Assembly (NCBI GenBank): GCA_018333895.1
Contig: JAGXSJ010000095.1
Coordinates: 1-54,990 of the forward strand
DNA: 54,990 bases
Direction of reading: 5' to 3'
Source of the DNA: Truepera sp.
GTDB lineage: Bacteria > Deinococcota > Deinococci > Deinococcales > Trueperaceae
Positions within the stretch are counted from its first letter, which is position 1; every line of letters begins with the position of its first letter. Below, one piece after another: positions 32,778 to 41,370 of the stretch. The position numbers and the translations under genes are program-made. The notes beneath the pieces were generated by a model. That model did no database searches. It was not told the DNA's origin and saw nothing but the letters and a program-made list of their open reading frames with translations.

Positions 32778-34202
32778 GTGATCGCCTGGATAATCTGGCT
32801 CCCCTTTGTCGGAGCGGTGCTGTGCTACCTAGAGCCGCGCATAGCTCGCCTGGTAGGCCTAGCTGTCGCAGTCTTGACCCTGATCAGTATCGGGCAACTC
32901 AGCGCCGAGGTGATGCGCAATGGCGCTTACAGCTACCCCATGGGCGGCTGGCTGGCACCGCTAGGGATCACGCTCTGGGCCGATGGCTTGGCGGTCTGGA
33001 TGCTCTTGCTAAATGCGGTTGTCGGCTTAGGGGTGAGCCTCTTTGCCAGCGGCTACTTTAAGGCACCGGCGGCTAAGCACTTCTGGCCGCTCTGGCTCTT
33101 ACTGTGGGGCGGACTCAACGGACTCTATCTCTCAGCCGACCTGTTCAACCTGTTCGTAACGCTGGAGGTGGTCGGCCTAACCGCTGTGGCACTGGTCACG
33201 CTATCCAGAGAACGGATCGCGCTGACTGCTGCTATGCGTTACTTATTGGCAGCGATCTTCGGTTCACTGGCCTATCTGCTGGGCGTGGCGCTGATCTATG
33301 CTCAGCACAGCACCTTGAGCCTGCTCTTGCTAGCAGACCTTAATACAACGCCGGGCACGCTGCTAGCACTTGCCCTGATGACTTTTGGCCTCCTCCTTAA
33401 AACCGCCATCTTTCCTTTCCACTTCTGGCTCCCGCTGGCTCACGCTAGCGCCCCGGCACCGGTCAGTGCGCTGCTCTCAGCGCTGGTAGTCAAGGCGTCG
33501 TACTACCTGTTGCTACGCCTATGGCTGTTTACGTATGGCGATGGGCTGGCCGCCGCCGCGCAGGTACTGGCACTGCTGGGCGCGGCCGCCTTGCTGTACG
33601 GCTCGCTGCAAGCGTTCCGTCAACGCCGCCTTAAATTGCTGGTTGCCTACTCGACCGTAGCGCAGCTCGGCTATCTGTGTCTAGCGCTGCCCCTAATGTT
33701 TATCGGCACCTCAGCCGCGGCCTATCACGGCGCGCTCTATCATGCCCTGGCGCACGCACTGAGCAAAGCCGCACTCTTCTTGGCCGCCGGGCTGGTGCTA
33801 CAAGCCTACGGGCACGACCGCTTAAGCGGCTTACGAGGGATGGCCACACACCTGCCCATCACCACCTTCACGGTGGCTTTGGCCGCGGTTAGCCTGGCAG
33901 GTCTGCCGCCTAGCGGGGGCTTTATCGCCAAGTGGTGGCTAGTCACAGCGGCCATCGACAGCGGGCAGTGGGTCTGGGCGCTCATTATGCTAGCGGGCGG
34001 GCTGTTTAGTGCGCTCTATCTGTTCCGGGTGCTGGTTATCGCCCTGCTGGAACCGCGCTCAGGCGCCGCGTTGCACCCCGTGCCACGAGGGCTCGAGCTA
34101 ATCGCCTTGGCGCTGGCTCTGCTGGCTATCTTGATCGGCCTACGCACTCCCGAACTGCTGGCGCTGCTGGCGCCGGGCCTGCCGCTGGGAGGCCCCCCAT
34201 GA
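32778..34202 (+). CDS. mrpD: NuoN/M-type proton-translocating subunit 1 (MrpD-like)
   Basis: A protein of about 474 residues with some 14 helices. Conserved charged residues of the antiporter fold are all present: the TM5 glutamate (LFVTLEVVGL), TM7 lysine (GLLLKTAIFPFHFWLP), TM8 lysine (VVKASYYL), the histidine/lysine pair HALAHALSKAALF, and the TM12 lysine (GGFIAKWWL). Its position directly after mrpC suggests MrpD. GTG at 32778, five bases after the mrpC stop, is preferred to an upstream start inside mrpC. Confidence 0.9.
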   Translation: MIAWIIWLPFVGAVLCYLEPRIARLVGLAVAVLTLISIGQLSAEVMRNGAYSYPMGGWLAPLGITLWADGLAVWMLLLNAVVGLGVSLFASGYFKAPAAKHFWPLWLLLWGGLNGLYLSADLFNLFVTLEVVGLTAVALVTLSRERIALTAAMRYLLAAIFGSLAYLLGVALIYAQHSTLSLLLLADLNTTPGTLLALALMTFGLLLKTAIFPFHFWLPLAHASAPAPVSALLSALVVKASYYLLLRLWLFTYGDGLAAAAQVLALLGAAALLYGSLQAFRQRRLKLLVAYSTVAQLGYLCLALPLMFIGTSAAAYHGALYHALAHALSKAALFLAAGLVLQAYGHDRLSGLRGMATHLPITTFTVALAAVSLAGLPPSGGFIAKWWLVTAAIDSGQWVWALIMLAGGLFSALYLFRVLVIALLEPRSGAALHPVPRGLELIALALALLAILIGLRTPELLALLAPGLPLGGPP

Positions 34203-35674
34203 ACTGGGACTTCTGGTTGCCCTTGCTGGTGCTACTAAGCTCGTTAGCTACCGGGCTGCTTATCTTCACGCTGCAAGGGCGTCTGCGCAACCTGCTCAAC
34301 CTGACCGGCGCTGCCGTCACACTGGTGTTGGTGGCGATCGGCGGCGTCGGCGCGCTGCGTGGGGCTGAGCACGAGACGCGCCTCCCCCTGCTGCCTGGGC
34401 ACGACCTGCTACTGCGTATCGAGCCGATCGGGCTGATGTTTGTCGCGCTGGCGGCTGTGCTCTGGTTCCTTACCACCCTCTACGCTATCGGCTATCTTGA
34501 AGGCTCGCCCAATCGCAGCCGTTTCTTCGGCTTCTTCAGCATCTGCATCACTGCCACCATGGGTATCGCCCTGTCTGGGAATCTGCTGACCTTCGTGATC
34601 TTTTTCGAGCTGCTGACCCTCGCCACCTACCCGCTGGTAGTCCACCCGGGTACCCGCGAGGCGATGCGCGCCGGGGCTATCTATCTGACCTACACCTTGA
34701 TCGGCGGAGCGGCGCTGCTCCTCGGCGTGATTTGGCTTTACACTCTGGCCGGGCCGGTCGAGTTCACGCGCGGCGGCACCTTGGCCCCGCTGGCTGACAG
34801 CCATCAGGGGGCGCTAATAGCAATCTTCTTCTTGCTAATCGGAGCGCCGGCGGTCAAGGCGGCGCTCGTGCCGCTGCACGGCTGGCTCCCCCTGGCCATG
34901 GTCGCCCCGGTGCCGGTTAGTGCGCTACTGCACGCCGTGGCGGTAGTTAAAGCTGGCGCCTTCGGCATCATGCGGGTAGTGTTCGACGTCTACGGCGTCG
35001 AGCTGAGCGCAGCCTGGGGCCTTAGCGGTGTGCTCCTGCTCTGGGCTGCCGCAACTATTCTCTACGGCTCGCTGCAAGCCCTTAAGCAGGATGATCTCAA
35101 ACGCCGCTTGGCCTACTCAACGGTTAGTCAGCTCTCCTACATCGCGCTGGGAGTAGCGCTGTTGGGTCCCCTAGGCATTATCGGCGGGTTAGTCCATCTG
35201 GTTCACCACGGCATTACCAAGATCACCCTCTTCTTCGCGGCAGGTAATCTGGCTGAGACTATGGGCATCTACCGCGTCAGCAAAGTCGATGGGGTCGGCC
35301 GCCGCCTCCCCTGGAGCATGACGGCCTTCACGGTGGCAGCCATGGGCATGATCGGGCTGCCGCCTACGGCCGGTTTCATCAGCAAGTGGTACCTGGCGCT
35401 AGGCGGGCTCGAGCAAGGCCTACCCTGGATCGTGGGGCTGTTGGTGTTAAGTGGGCTGCTAAATGCCGCCTACTTCCTACCGGTGGTCTATCGCGCCTGG
35501 TTCATGCCGCCCAAACCAGAGTTTCCGGCAGCTACCGGGCAGGACGCCCCCTGGAGGATGTTGGTGCCGACCTTGGCCACCGGCCTCCTGTCGCTGCTGC
35601 TCGGCCTGTTTGCCTTTAGCCCCTATAGCCCACTAGTGCTGGCGCAAGAGATCGCTGCGGGGATTTCCCCATGA
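34199..35674 (+). CDS. NuoM-type proton-translocating subunit 2
   Basis: A 491-residue antiporter-like membrane subunit. It has the TM5 glutamate (VIFFELLTLATY), TM7 lysine (APAVKAALVPLHGWLP), TM8 lysine (AVVKAGAFGI), HHGITKITLFFAAG and the TM12 lysine (GFISKWYLAL). It overlaps its neighbours on both sides as ATGA. It is one of four such paralogues in this operon, whereas typical Mrp has two. Whether it carries Na+, K+ or only protons cannot be read from the sequence. Confidence 0.9.
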   Translation: MNWDFWLPLLVLLSSLATGLLIFTLQGRLRNLLNLTGAAVTLVLVAIGGVGALRGAEHETRLPLLPGHDLLLRIEPIGLMFVALAAVLWFLTTLYAIGYLEGSPNRSRFFGFFSICITATMGIALSGNLLTFVIFFELLTLATYPLVVHPGTREAMRAGAIYLTYTLIGGAALLLGVIWLYTLAGPVEFTRGGTLAPLADSHQGALIAIFFLLIGAPAVKAALVPLHGWLPLAMVAPVPVSALLHAVAVVKAGAFGIMRVVFDVYGVELSAAWGLSGVLLLWAAATILYGSLQALKQDDLKRRLAYSTVSQLSYIALGVALLGPLGIIGGLVHLVHHGITKITLFFAAGNLAETMGIYRVSKVDGVGRRLPWSMTAFTVAAMGMIGLPPTAGFISKWYLALGGLEQGLPWIVGLLVLSGLLNAAYFLPVVYRAWFMPPKPEFPAATGQDAPWRMLVPTLATGLLSLLLGLFAFSPYSPLVLAQEIAAGISP

Positions 35675-37302
35675 CCGCCGTCCTGCTATGGCTTACTATC
35701 CTGACGCCGCTGGTGCTGGCCGCACTGCCTGGGGCGCGCCGCCTGGCACCTTGGGCCGCAGCTCCGGGCGTAGCGCTGGCAGCGTTCGGTGAGGTCGGCA
35801 GCGAACTCAGTTTTCCCTGGCTGCTGCTGGGTACGCGGCTCGGCCTCGACGAGACGGGCCGGGTCTTCCTGCTCTTTACGGCGCTGCTGTGGCTGCTAGC
35901 TAGCCTGTACGGTCAGGTCTACGGCCAGAGCGACTCCCGGCAGCAGCGTTACCTCAGCTTCTGGCTACTGACCATGGCGGGGAACCTGGGGGTGATCCTG
36001 GCCCACGACCTCGTCACCTTCTACCTCTGCTTCGCCCTGATGACCCTAGCCGCCTTCGGGCTGGTAGTCCATCGCGACAACCCTGAAGCCCACCGCGCCG
36101 GGCGGGTCTATCTGGTAATGGCCCTGTTGGGGGAAGGGCTGATCCTGGCTGGCCTGGTAGCCGCCGCCATGGCCGTGGGCGGGCTGCTGCTCCCCGCGCT
36201 GGCGGGCGTCCCCTTAGGTGCTGTGCCGGCTCTGCTGCTGGCCATAGGCTTCGGTGTCAAGGTCGGCGTAGTGACCATCCACATGTGGCTGCCGCTGGCT
36301 CACCCCATCGCACCCACACCGGCTAGCGCGGTCTTAAGCGGCGCCATGCTCAAAGCCGGGCTCTTGGGCTGGCTCCGCTTTCTGCCGCTCGGCGAGGCGG
36401 CGCTGCCTGTGGTGGGCGGCCTACTGGCCGCGCTCGGCCTGATCGGCGCGTTCTACGCTGCACTGGTAGGGTTCACGCAGCGCGAGGCCAAGACCGTGCT
36501 GGCGTATTCCAGTGTCAGTCAGATGGGGCTTGTCACTCTGGCTGTCGGCCTGGCGCTGGTAAGTCCTCAGCTATGGCCCGCAGCCTCGATCTTGACGCTG
36601 GCCTTTGCCATACATCACGGCCTGGTTAAGGGGGCGCTGTTTTTAGGTATGGGAGTGGGGCCGCGCAGCGTAGTCCTGGTGGGCCTGAGCCTGGCGGCGC
36701 TGGCCATGATCGGTCTACCTTTGACCGGTGGGGCGTTGGTCAAGTCGCTCCTCAAGGAGGTGGTAGCGGGGGGCTGGCTCGAGCTATTGGTGTCGCTGAG
36801 CGCCACCGGCACTACGTTGCTAATGCTGCGCGTGCTGGTACTGGTTGGCCGCCAGCCGACGGCGGCTACGCCTCACCTGCTCGCACTCTGGTTGGTTTCA
36901 CTGGTGGTGGCGCTGATCTCCCTGCCACTCTGGGCCTATGTTGCAGGCTGGCCGTTAACGGAGCACCTCGGCCTCTCGCTCGATAAAGCCTGGGCTCTAG
37001 TCTGGCCGGGCCTCTTGGGCCTATCGCTGTTTACCGCTCTGGGCGGTTTCGGGCGCCTGCGCTTCCCTCAGCTGCCACCAGGCGATCTGCTGGTAGGGCT
37101 GGAGCTACTGTGGCGCCGGTTCCGTCCGGAGTTGCGGCCAGCCTCCGTTGCCAAGCTCTCCCACGCCAAACAGGTCCCGTCGCTGACCTGGCTCGATAGG
37201 CTCGAGGTGCGGCAGCGCCGTTGGGATAATGTCGGCCTCCTATGGCTGAGCCTGGGGGCACTGCTGATACTGGTCCTGCTGACAGGAGGTACTAGTGGCT
37301 AG
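35671..37302 (+). CDS. NuoL/M-type subunit 3, lacking the TM5 glutamate
   Basis: A 543-residue antiporter-like subunit. The TM7 lysine (IGFGVKVGVVTIHMWLP), TM8 lysine (AMLKAGLLG), HHGLVKGALFLGMG and TM12 lysine (GGALVKSLLKEV) are kept. The conserved TM5 Glu is replaced by Ala122 (FYLCFALMTLAAFGLVVH; codon GCC at 36034-36036). The C-terminus ends in an extra helix, RWDNVGLLWLSLGALLILV, shared with the subunit at 37918, so those two may be closer relatives. It may be a structural or altered-stoichiometry subunit. Confidence 0.88.
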   Translation: MTAVLLWLTILTPLVLAALPGARRLAPWAAAPGVALAAFGEVGSELSFPWLLLGTRLGLDETGRVFLLFTALLWLLASLYGQVYGQSDSRQQRYLSFWLLTMAGNLGVILAHDLVTFYLCFALMTLAAFGLVVHRDNPEAHRAGRVYLVMALLGEGLILAGLVAAAMAVGGLLLPALAGVPLGAVPALLLAIGFGVKVGVVTIHMWLPLAHPIAPTPASAVLSGAMLKAGLLGWLRFLPLGEAALPVVGGLLAALGLIGAFYAALVGFTQREAKTVLAYSSVSQMGLVTLAVGLALVSPQLWPAASILTLAFAIHHGLVKGALFLGMGVGPRSVVLVGLSLAALAMIGLPLTGGALVKSLLKEVVAGGWLELLVSLSATGTTLLMLRVLVLVGRQPTAATPHLLALWLVSLVVALISLPLWAYVAGWPLTEHLGLSLDKAWALVWPGLLGLSLFTALGGFGRLRFPQLPPGDLLVGLELLWRRFRPELRPASVAKLSHAKQVPSLTWLDRLEVRQRRWDNVGLLWLSLGALLILVLLTGGTSG

Positions 37303-37774
37303 TTGGCTTGCCGCAGCACGCCGTGCGCTGCTGTTTTTGCTGGTTTGGTGGGCTCTTGCTGAGGGCAGCCTCGATCGCTGGCCGTTCGCGCTGGCGATGG
37401 TAGGGCTGGCTACCTATGTCAGCTTAGCCCTCCTACCGCCGCCGCGCTGGCGGTTCCGCTGGCAGGCGCTCCCGAGCTTTGTACTGTTCTTCTTTCACCA
37501 GGCACTCTTAGGCGGTATCGATGTAGCGTGGCGGGCACTCCATCCGCAACTACCGATAAAACCCGGCTTCTGGCGCCATCCGCTACACCTTGAACCACTC
37601 GCCGCTCGCCTGCTCATGGCCTGGACCGTGAGCCTGTTGCCAGGTACGCTCAGCGTTGAGCTCGAAACGGATTGCCTGGAGATACACTCGCTAAACACTG
37701 ACCTGCCGGACCAGGCGCTGGCAGCGCTCGAAGCAAAGATCGGGGCGCTCTTTCTGCTAGACCCGAGAGCTTAG
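37295..37774 (+). CDS. mrpE: MrpE-like antiporter subunit
   Basis: A 159-residue protein with two N-terminal helices and a cytoplasmic domain. LFFFHQALLGGIDVAWRAL and SLLPGTLSVELETDCLEIHSL match MrpE; the TLSVEL...IHSL block is characteristic. The GTG at 37295 has AGGAGGT at 37284-37290 and overlaps the preceding gene by 8 bases. In classical operons E sits in the middle; here it follows three large subunits. Confidence 0.92.
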   Translation: MASWLAAARRALLFLLVWWALAEGSLDRWPFALAMVGLATYVSLALLPPPRWRFRWQALPSFVLFFFHQALLGGIDVAWRALHPQLPIKPGFWRHPLHLEPLAARLLMAWTVSLLPGTLSVELETDCLEIHSLNTDLPDQALAALEAKIGALFLLDPRA

Positions 37775-37818
37775 ACCTCAATTATGCAGCCGTCACTCGC
37801 GCTTCTCCTTATAGATAG

Positions 37819-37887
37819 CTGGACGATGCGCTATAGATGGACGATGCGCTATAGATGGACGATGCGCTATAGATGGACGATGCGCTC
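37819..37887 (+). repeat. 18-bp tandem repeat encoding MDDAL-stop units
   Basis: Nearly four copies of an 18-bp unit TGGACGATGCGCTATAGA. In frame, each complete copy reads ATG GAC GAT GCG CTA TAG, a five-codon peptide frame closed by a stop and followed at once by the next ATG (37837, 37855). The first copy starts CTG (37819). The last (37873) changes CTATAG to CTCGTA and reads through into the downstream antiporter gene in the same frame. None of the copies has a Shine-Dalgarno. Confidence 0.9.
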
Positions 37888-37917
37888 GTAGCGTCACTTT
37901 ATGAGAGGGCTCTACCC

Positions 37918-39762
37918 GTGAGCGATCTCTTGCCCTTGCTGCTAGTCCTCTGGCCGCTTATCGGAGCGCTGCTGGTAAGCCTATTAGGGAGCTTGCGCAA
38001 CGCCCTAGTACTAGTCTTTACCGGCGTGACGGTATTAGGGGCCTTAGCGCTAATGTCGCTGGTCGCCTCAGAGCGCTTGACAATTATCGTGCCGTTGCTG
38101 CTAGGCCTCACTCTTAGCGTTGATGCTTTCAGCGCGCTGCTGGCGCTTTTTGCTAGCTTCGTCTGGTTTTGCGTCTCTGTGTACGCCATCGGCTACTTGG
38201 AGGTGGGCCAAGGCGGCCGTTATCACACCACCTCGCTGTTAATGCTCTCAGCCATGCTCGGCATAGTGCTGGCGGGCGACCTAGTCACGCTCTACCTGTT
38301 TTTTGAAATGATCGGCCTGCTGGGACTTGTGCTGGTGATTCACGATCGTACCGCCGCCGCCAAGCAAGCAGCCCTGAAGTACCTGTGGATGACCCTGCCT
38401 GGAAGCAGCGCGCTCCTGGCTGGGATCTTGCTAGTTTATAACATCACTGGCTCAGTAACGATCAACCCCTTAGCGCTCGAGGCCGGAGTGACCCCCCTCC
38501 ACGGGCTGGCGTTCGGCCTTCTGCTGCTCGGTTTCGGAGTCAAGGCGGGGATGGTGCCGCTCCACGCCTGGCTGCCAGACGCTCACTCCGTTGCGCCGTC
38601 ACCGGCTAGTGCGCTGCTCTCGGGAGTGATGATCAAAGCCGGAGCTTATGGTATCTTCCGCTCCCTGACGGCGATTTTCAGGCCCACTCTGGGCCATGAG
38701 TTAGCCTCGGCGTGGCAGCACGGCGCCAGCTTTGGCCTGCTCGTACTGTGGCTAGGCCTACTCACCATGCTGGTAGGGGTGGTGCTAGCGTTAAAACAGC
38801 ACGACGCCAAAAGGTTGCTGGCCTACCACAGTATCAGCCAGATGGGCTTCGTACTGGCCGGCCTGGGGGCAGCAGGCTATCTCGGCCTGGGGGGTGCGCA
38901 AGGTCAGGCGGGTGGGTTGTTGCACATTGTCAATCACGGTCTCTTTAAGGCCGCCCTGTTTCTCGGTGTCGGCGCTGTAGCGCTGCGCACCGGTGAGCGC
39001 AATCTGTATAAGCTAGGGGGTTTGTGGCGGCAGATGCCGCTGACCTTTATCTTCATGCTGGTCGCAGCGGCAGGAATCGCCGGCATCCCGCTATTTAACG
39101 GCTTTGTCAGTAAGAGTCTAATCCATCACGCCGTGGTCGAGGCACACCCAATGCTGCCGTGGCGCTTGGCCGAGGTCGTGCTAATAGTTACCAGCGGCGG
39201 CACGGTAGCCTCATTTATTAAGCTCATCAGTCTTACCTTTCTCGGTCGGCCAAGGCGTGCGGCGGTTCCTGACGCACCGCCCCGGATGCTCATCGGCATG
39301 GGGCTGTTGGCTATCCCTATCATTCTTCTTGGTCTCAAGCCCGACGTAGCACTTGGCGCCATCGCCGCCGGGCTGAGCGCTTGGGGGATCGCTGCCTCGG
39401 GGGTTGAGACCTTTCTGCAACAGTCTTTCCTGAGCGTCAGCGACCTGCAAAAAGCAGGTATCAGCACCGGCCTAGGTATACTGATCTACCTTGCCGTTGT
39501 CAAGATCAAGCTGTTTGATCGGCAGTGGCCTTTCCTTAGCCACGCCAGCTCTACCCTCGCCCGTAGCGTAAATGCCGCCCTGCGAAAGGTCAGCCCTTCC
39601 TGGTGGAACCTGCCGCCGCCGGAGCCATCTCGAGCGCTACCAAGTCGCACCCTGCTAACCAGCCTAGAACAGCTACTAATGCGCTGGGATTATGTTGGAG
39701 CTTTATGGCTGGCGCTTGGCGCGCTGCTGATACTGGCCATGCTGGGCGGAAGGGGTAGTTAG
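37918..39762 (+). CDS. NuoL/MrpA-type proton-translocating subunit 4
   Basis: A protein of about 614 residues, the longest of the four antiporter-like subunits and closest to NuoL/MrpA. The TM5 glutamate (YLFFEMIGLLGL), TM7 lysine (GFGVKAGMVPLHAWLPDAH), TM8 lysine (VMIKAGAYGIFR), NHGLFKAALFLGVG and TM12 lysine (GFVSKSLIHH) are intact. GTG at 37918 with GAGAGGG at 37903-37909 is the best start; an ATG at 37873 is in frame but is the last copy of the tandem repeat. The C-terminal helix resembles that of subunit 3. The MrpA tail domains are encoded separately upstream. Confidence 0.9.
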   Translation: MSDLLPLLLVLWPLIGALLVSLLGSLRNALVLVFTGVTVLGALALMSLVASERLTIIVPLLLGLTLSVDAFSALLALFASFVWFCVSVYAIGYLEVGQGGRYHTTSLLMLSAMLGIVLAGDLVTLYLFFEMIGLLGLVLVIHDRTAAAKQAALKYLWMTLPGSSALLAGILLVYNITGSVTINPLALEAGVTPLHGLAFGLLLLGFGVKAGMVPLHAWLPDAHSVAPSPASALLSGVMIKAGAYGIFRSLTAIFRPTLGHELASAWQHGASFGLLVLWLGLLTMLVGVVLALKQHDAKRLLAYHSISQMGFVLAGLGAAGYLGLGGAQGQAGGLLHIVNHGLFKAALFLGVGAVALRTGERNLYKLGGLWRQMPLTFIFMLVAAAGIAGIPLFNGFVSKSLIHHAVVEAHPMLPWRLAEVVLIVTSGGTVASFIKLISLTFLGRPRRAAVPDAPPRMLIGMGLLAIPIILLGLKPDVALGAIAAGLSAWGIAASGVETFLQQSFLSVSDLQKAGISTGLGILIYLAVVKIKLFDRQWPFLSHASSTLARSVNAALRKVSPSWWNLPPPEPSRALPSRTLLTSLEQLLMRWDYVGALWLALGALLILAMLGGRGS

Positions 39763-40238
39763 TGCTTCAGCGGATCCAGCGCTTAATCAAGAACCCTCAG
39801 CCGAGCCGCCAGGAGATGGCCTGGGGATTGCGGCTAAGCTACAGCGCCGCTTTCTTGTTGCAACCGCTCTGCGCCGGGCTGTTTGGCGGAGTGCTGCTGC
39901 TTATCGCCGCCCCCCAGGCTGCCGCCTCGGCGCTGATGAGCCAGATGCTCATTGCCTTGGCGCTTCTACAGCTGCCGGTAGCGCTAGCCATGGCCCACCG
40001 CCTCGGCCGCAGCGGCGGCAAAGGCGCCTTGATAGCCGCCAGCATCGTGCTAGGAGTGCTGCTGGCCACCCCGGCCTGGCTGGCGCTGTTCGCTTGGCTG
40101 ATCGGCAGCGCGCCGCGCTACCTGGTTATCCTGCTCAGCCTGCTCAGCCTCTACTATGCGCTGGGGCTGGCCATAGCCAAGCTCTTGGTGCGGCTCGCTC
40201 GATCAGAGGAGCCTGCCGACAGCCACCAGCCGCTGTGA
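39762..40238 (+). CDS. Membrane protein of unknown function, antiporter operon
   Basis: A 158-residue protein with about four transmembrane helices (YSAAFLLQPLCAGLFGGVLLLI, then helices near residues 65, 90 and 120) and short polar ends. I do not recognise a family. Its GTG overlaps the stop of the antiporter subunit by one base, so it is cotranscribed and probably an accessory subunit or assembly factor of the complex. That role is inferred from position only. Confidence 0.7.
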   Translation: MLQRIQRLIKNPQPSRQEMAWGLRLSYSAAFLLQPLCAGLFGGVLLLIAAPQAAASALMSQMLIALALLQLPVALAMAHRLGRSGGKGALIAASIVLGVLLATPAWLALFAWLIGSAPRYLVILLSLLSLYYALGLAIAKLLVRLARSEEPADSHQPL

Positions 40239-40267
40239 GCCCAGGGCAAGCTCTGGCTTCGTTGCGT

Positions 40268-40273
40268 TAAACT
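40268..40273 (+). promoter_or_regulatory. -10 hexamer TAAACT before the chromate transporter
   Basis: TAAACT is 9 bases before the ATG at 40283 with no Shine-Dalgarno between. The spacing is slightly long for a leaderless start. No clear -35 is visible. Confidence 0.35.
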
Positions 40274-40282
40274 CGAAACGAG

Positions 40283-40831
40283 ATGCCGCTCCTTAAACTC
40301 TTTACCTCCTTCAGCAAGATCGGCCTGCTGGGCTTCGGCGGCGGCCCTTCGATGATCCCGTTGCTGCAAGACGAAGTGGTGACTCGCCGCCGCTGGCTCA
40401 GCCGCGCTGAGTTCTTAGACGCTTTTGCTTTCGGCAACGCCTTGCCCGGCCCCATCCTGACCAAGCTGGCGGGCTATGTGGGGCACCGCCAAGCTGGCTG
40501 GCCGGGTGTCTTGGTGAGCTTGCTGGCCTTAACCGCCCCAACTATTTTGGCCATGGTACTGCTCGCTACGCTCTATGCTGCCTATCGCGAGAGCCCGCTG
40601 GTCAGTGGCTTTCTCAATGGCGTCCGGCCGGTAGTGATCGCGCTGCTGGCGCTGGTGGTGTGGGAGTTTGCCGAGAGCGCCTTCGGCAAGCTTACGCACT
40701 GGCGGATAACCTGGCCTCGCTGGCTACTAGCGGCCTCTGCCTTCGGGTTAACTGTTAGCTTTAACCTCCACCCAGCGATTCTGATCGTCGCGGGCGGGGT
40801 AGCGGGCCTGACCCTGCTGAGGCGCGCATGA
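40283..40831 (+). CDS. chrA: Chromate transporter, first half (short-chain CHR protein)
   Basis: A 182-residue membrane protein, half the size of full ChrA, with the N-terminal CHR signature FSKIGLLGFGGGPSMIPLLQ and GNALPGPILTKLAGYVG. Short CHR proteins occur in pairs that together make one transporter for chromate or another anion. About five or six helices are predicted. It overlaps the second half as ATGA (40828-40831). Confidence 0.9.
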   Translation: MPLLKLFTSFSKIGLLGFGGGPSMIPLLQDEVVTRRRWLSRAEFLDAFAFGNALPGPILTKLAGYVGHRQAGWPGVLVSLLALTAPTILAMVLLATLYAAYRESPLVSGFLNGVRPVVIALLALVVWEFAESAFGKLTHWRITWPRWLLAASAFGLTVSFNLHPAILIVAGGVAGLTLLRRA

Positions 40832-41370
40832 ATCTGCTCGAGCTGTTAGTGAGCTTTAGTCGTATCGGCCTGTTCGGCTTCGGCGGCGGCCCGGCCATGA
40901 TCCCGCTGATCCAGGCCGAAGTGGTAGCGCTGCGCGGCTGGCTCACCCCGCAGGAGTTTTTGGACGCCTTCGCCTTCGGCAACGCCCTGCCCGGCCCCAT
41001 TGCCACCAAGTTGGCGGGCTATGTCGGCTTTGTGGTAGCCGGCTGGCTGGGGGCAATAGTAGCGCTCTTGGCCCTAACCGTTCCGACTATGCTAGCCATG
41101 GTGGCGCTTAGCTCCGTCTACGCCCGCTATAAGGAGCACCTTGGAGTGGTACTCTTCTTGCGCGGCGTGCGCCCCATCGTCATCGCTCTGCTGCTGCTGG
41201 TGGTGTGGGACTTCGCCCCCAGCGCCCTGGGACCCCCTGCGAGCTGGCTCGCCAACTGGCCGCTCTGGCTTTTAGCGATAGCCAGCTTCGTAGCCGCTAC
41301 CAAACTCCACCTCCACCCCGCCCTGCTGATCGTGGCGGGAGGGCTAATTGGGATGGTGTTTTTGCCATGA
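40828..41370 (+). CDS. Chromate transporter, second half (short-chain CHR protein)
   Basis: A 180-residue paralogue of the preceding protein, with FSRIGLFGFGGGPAMIPLIQ and FGNALPGPIATKLAGYVGF. Both halves carry the same signature, as expected from tandem duplication with antiparallel insertion. Its stop overlaps the next gene as ATGA. The physiological anion is not known from sequence; some members do not confer chromate resistance. Confidence 0.9.
   Translation: MNLLELLVSFSRIGLFGFGGGPAMIPLIQAEVVALRGWLTPQEFLDAFAFGNALPGPIATKLAGYVGFVVAGWLGAIVALLALTVPTMLAMVALSSVYARYKEHLGVVLFLRGVRPIVIALLLLVVWDFAPSALGPPASWLANWPLWLLAIASFVAATKLHLHPALLIVAGGLIGMVFLP

Noticed and set aside
37873-37917. ATG at 37873 as start of the MrpA/NuoL-like gene
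   Set aside because: It is simply the last copy of the 18-bp repeat and has no Shine-Dalgarno; GTG at 37918 has GAGAGGG at good spacing.
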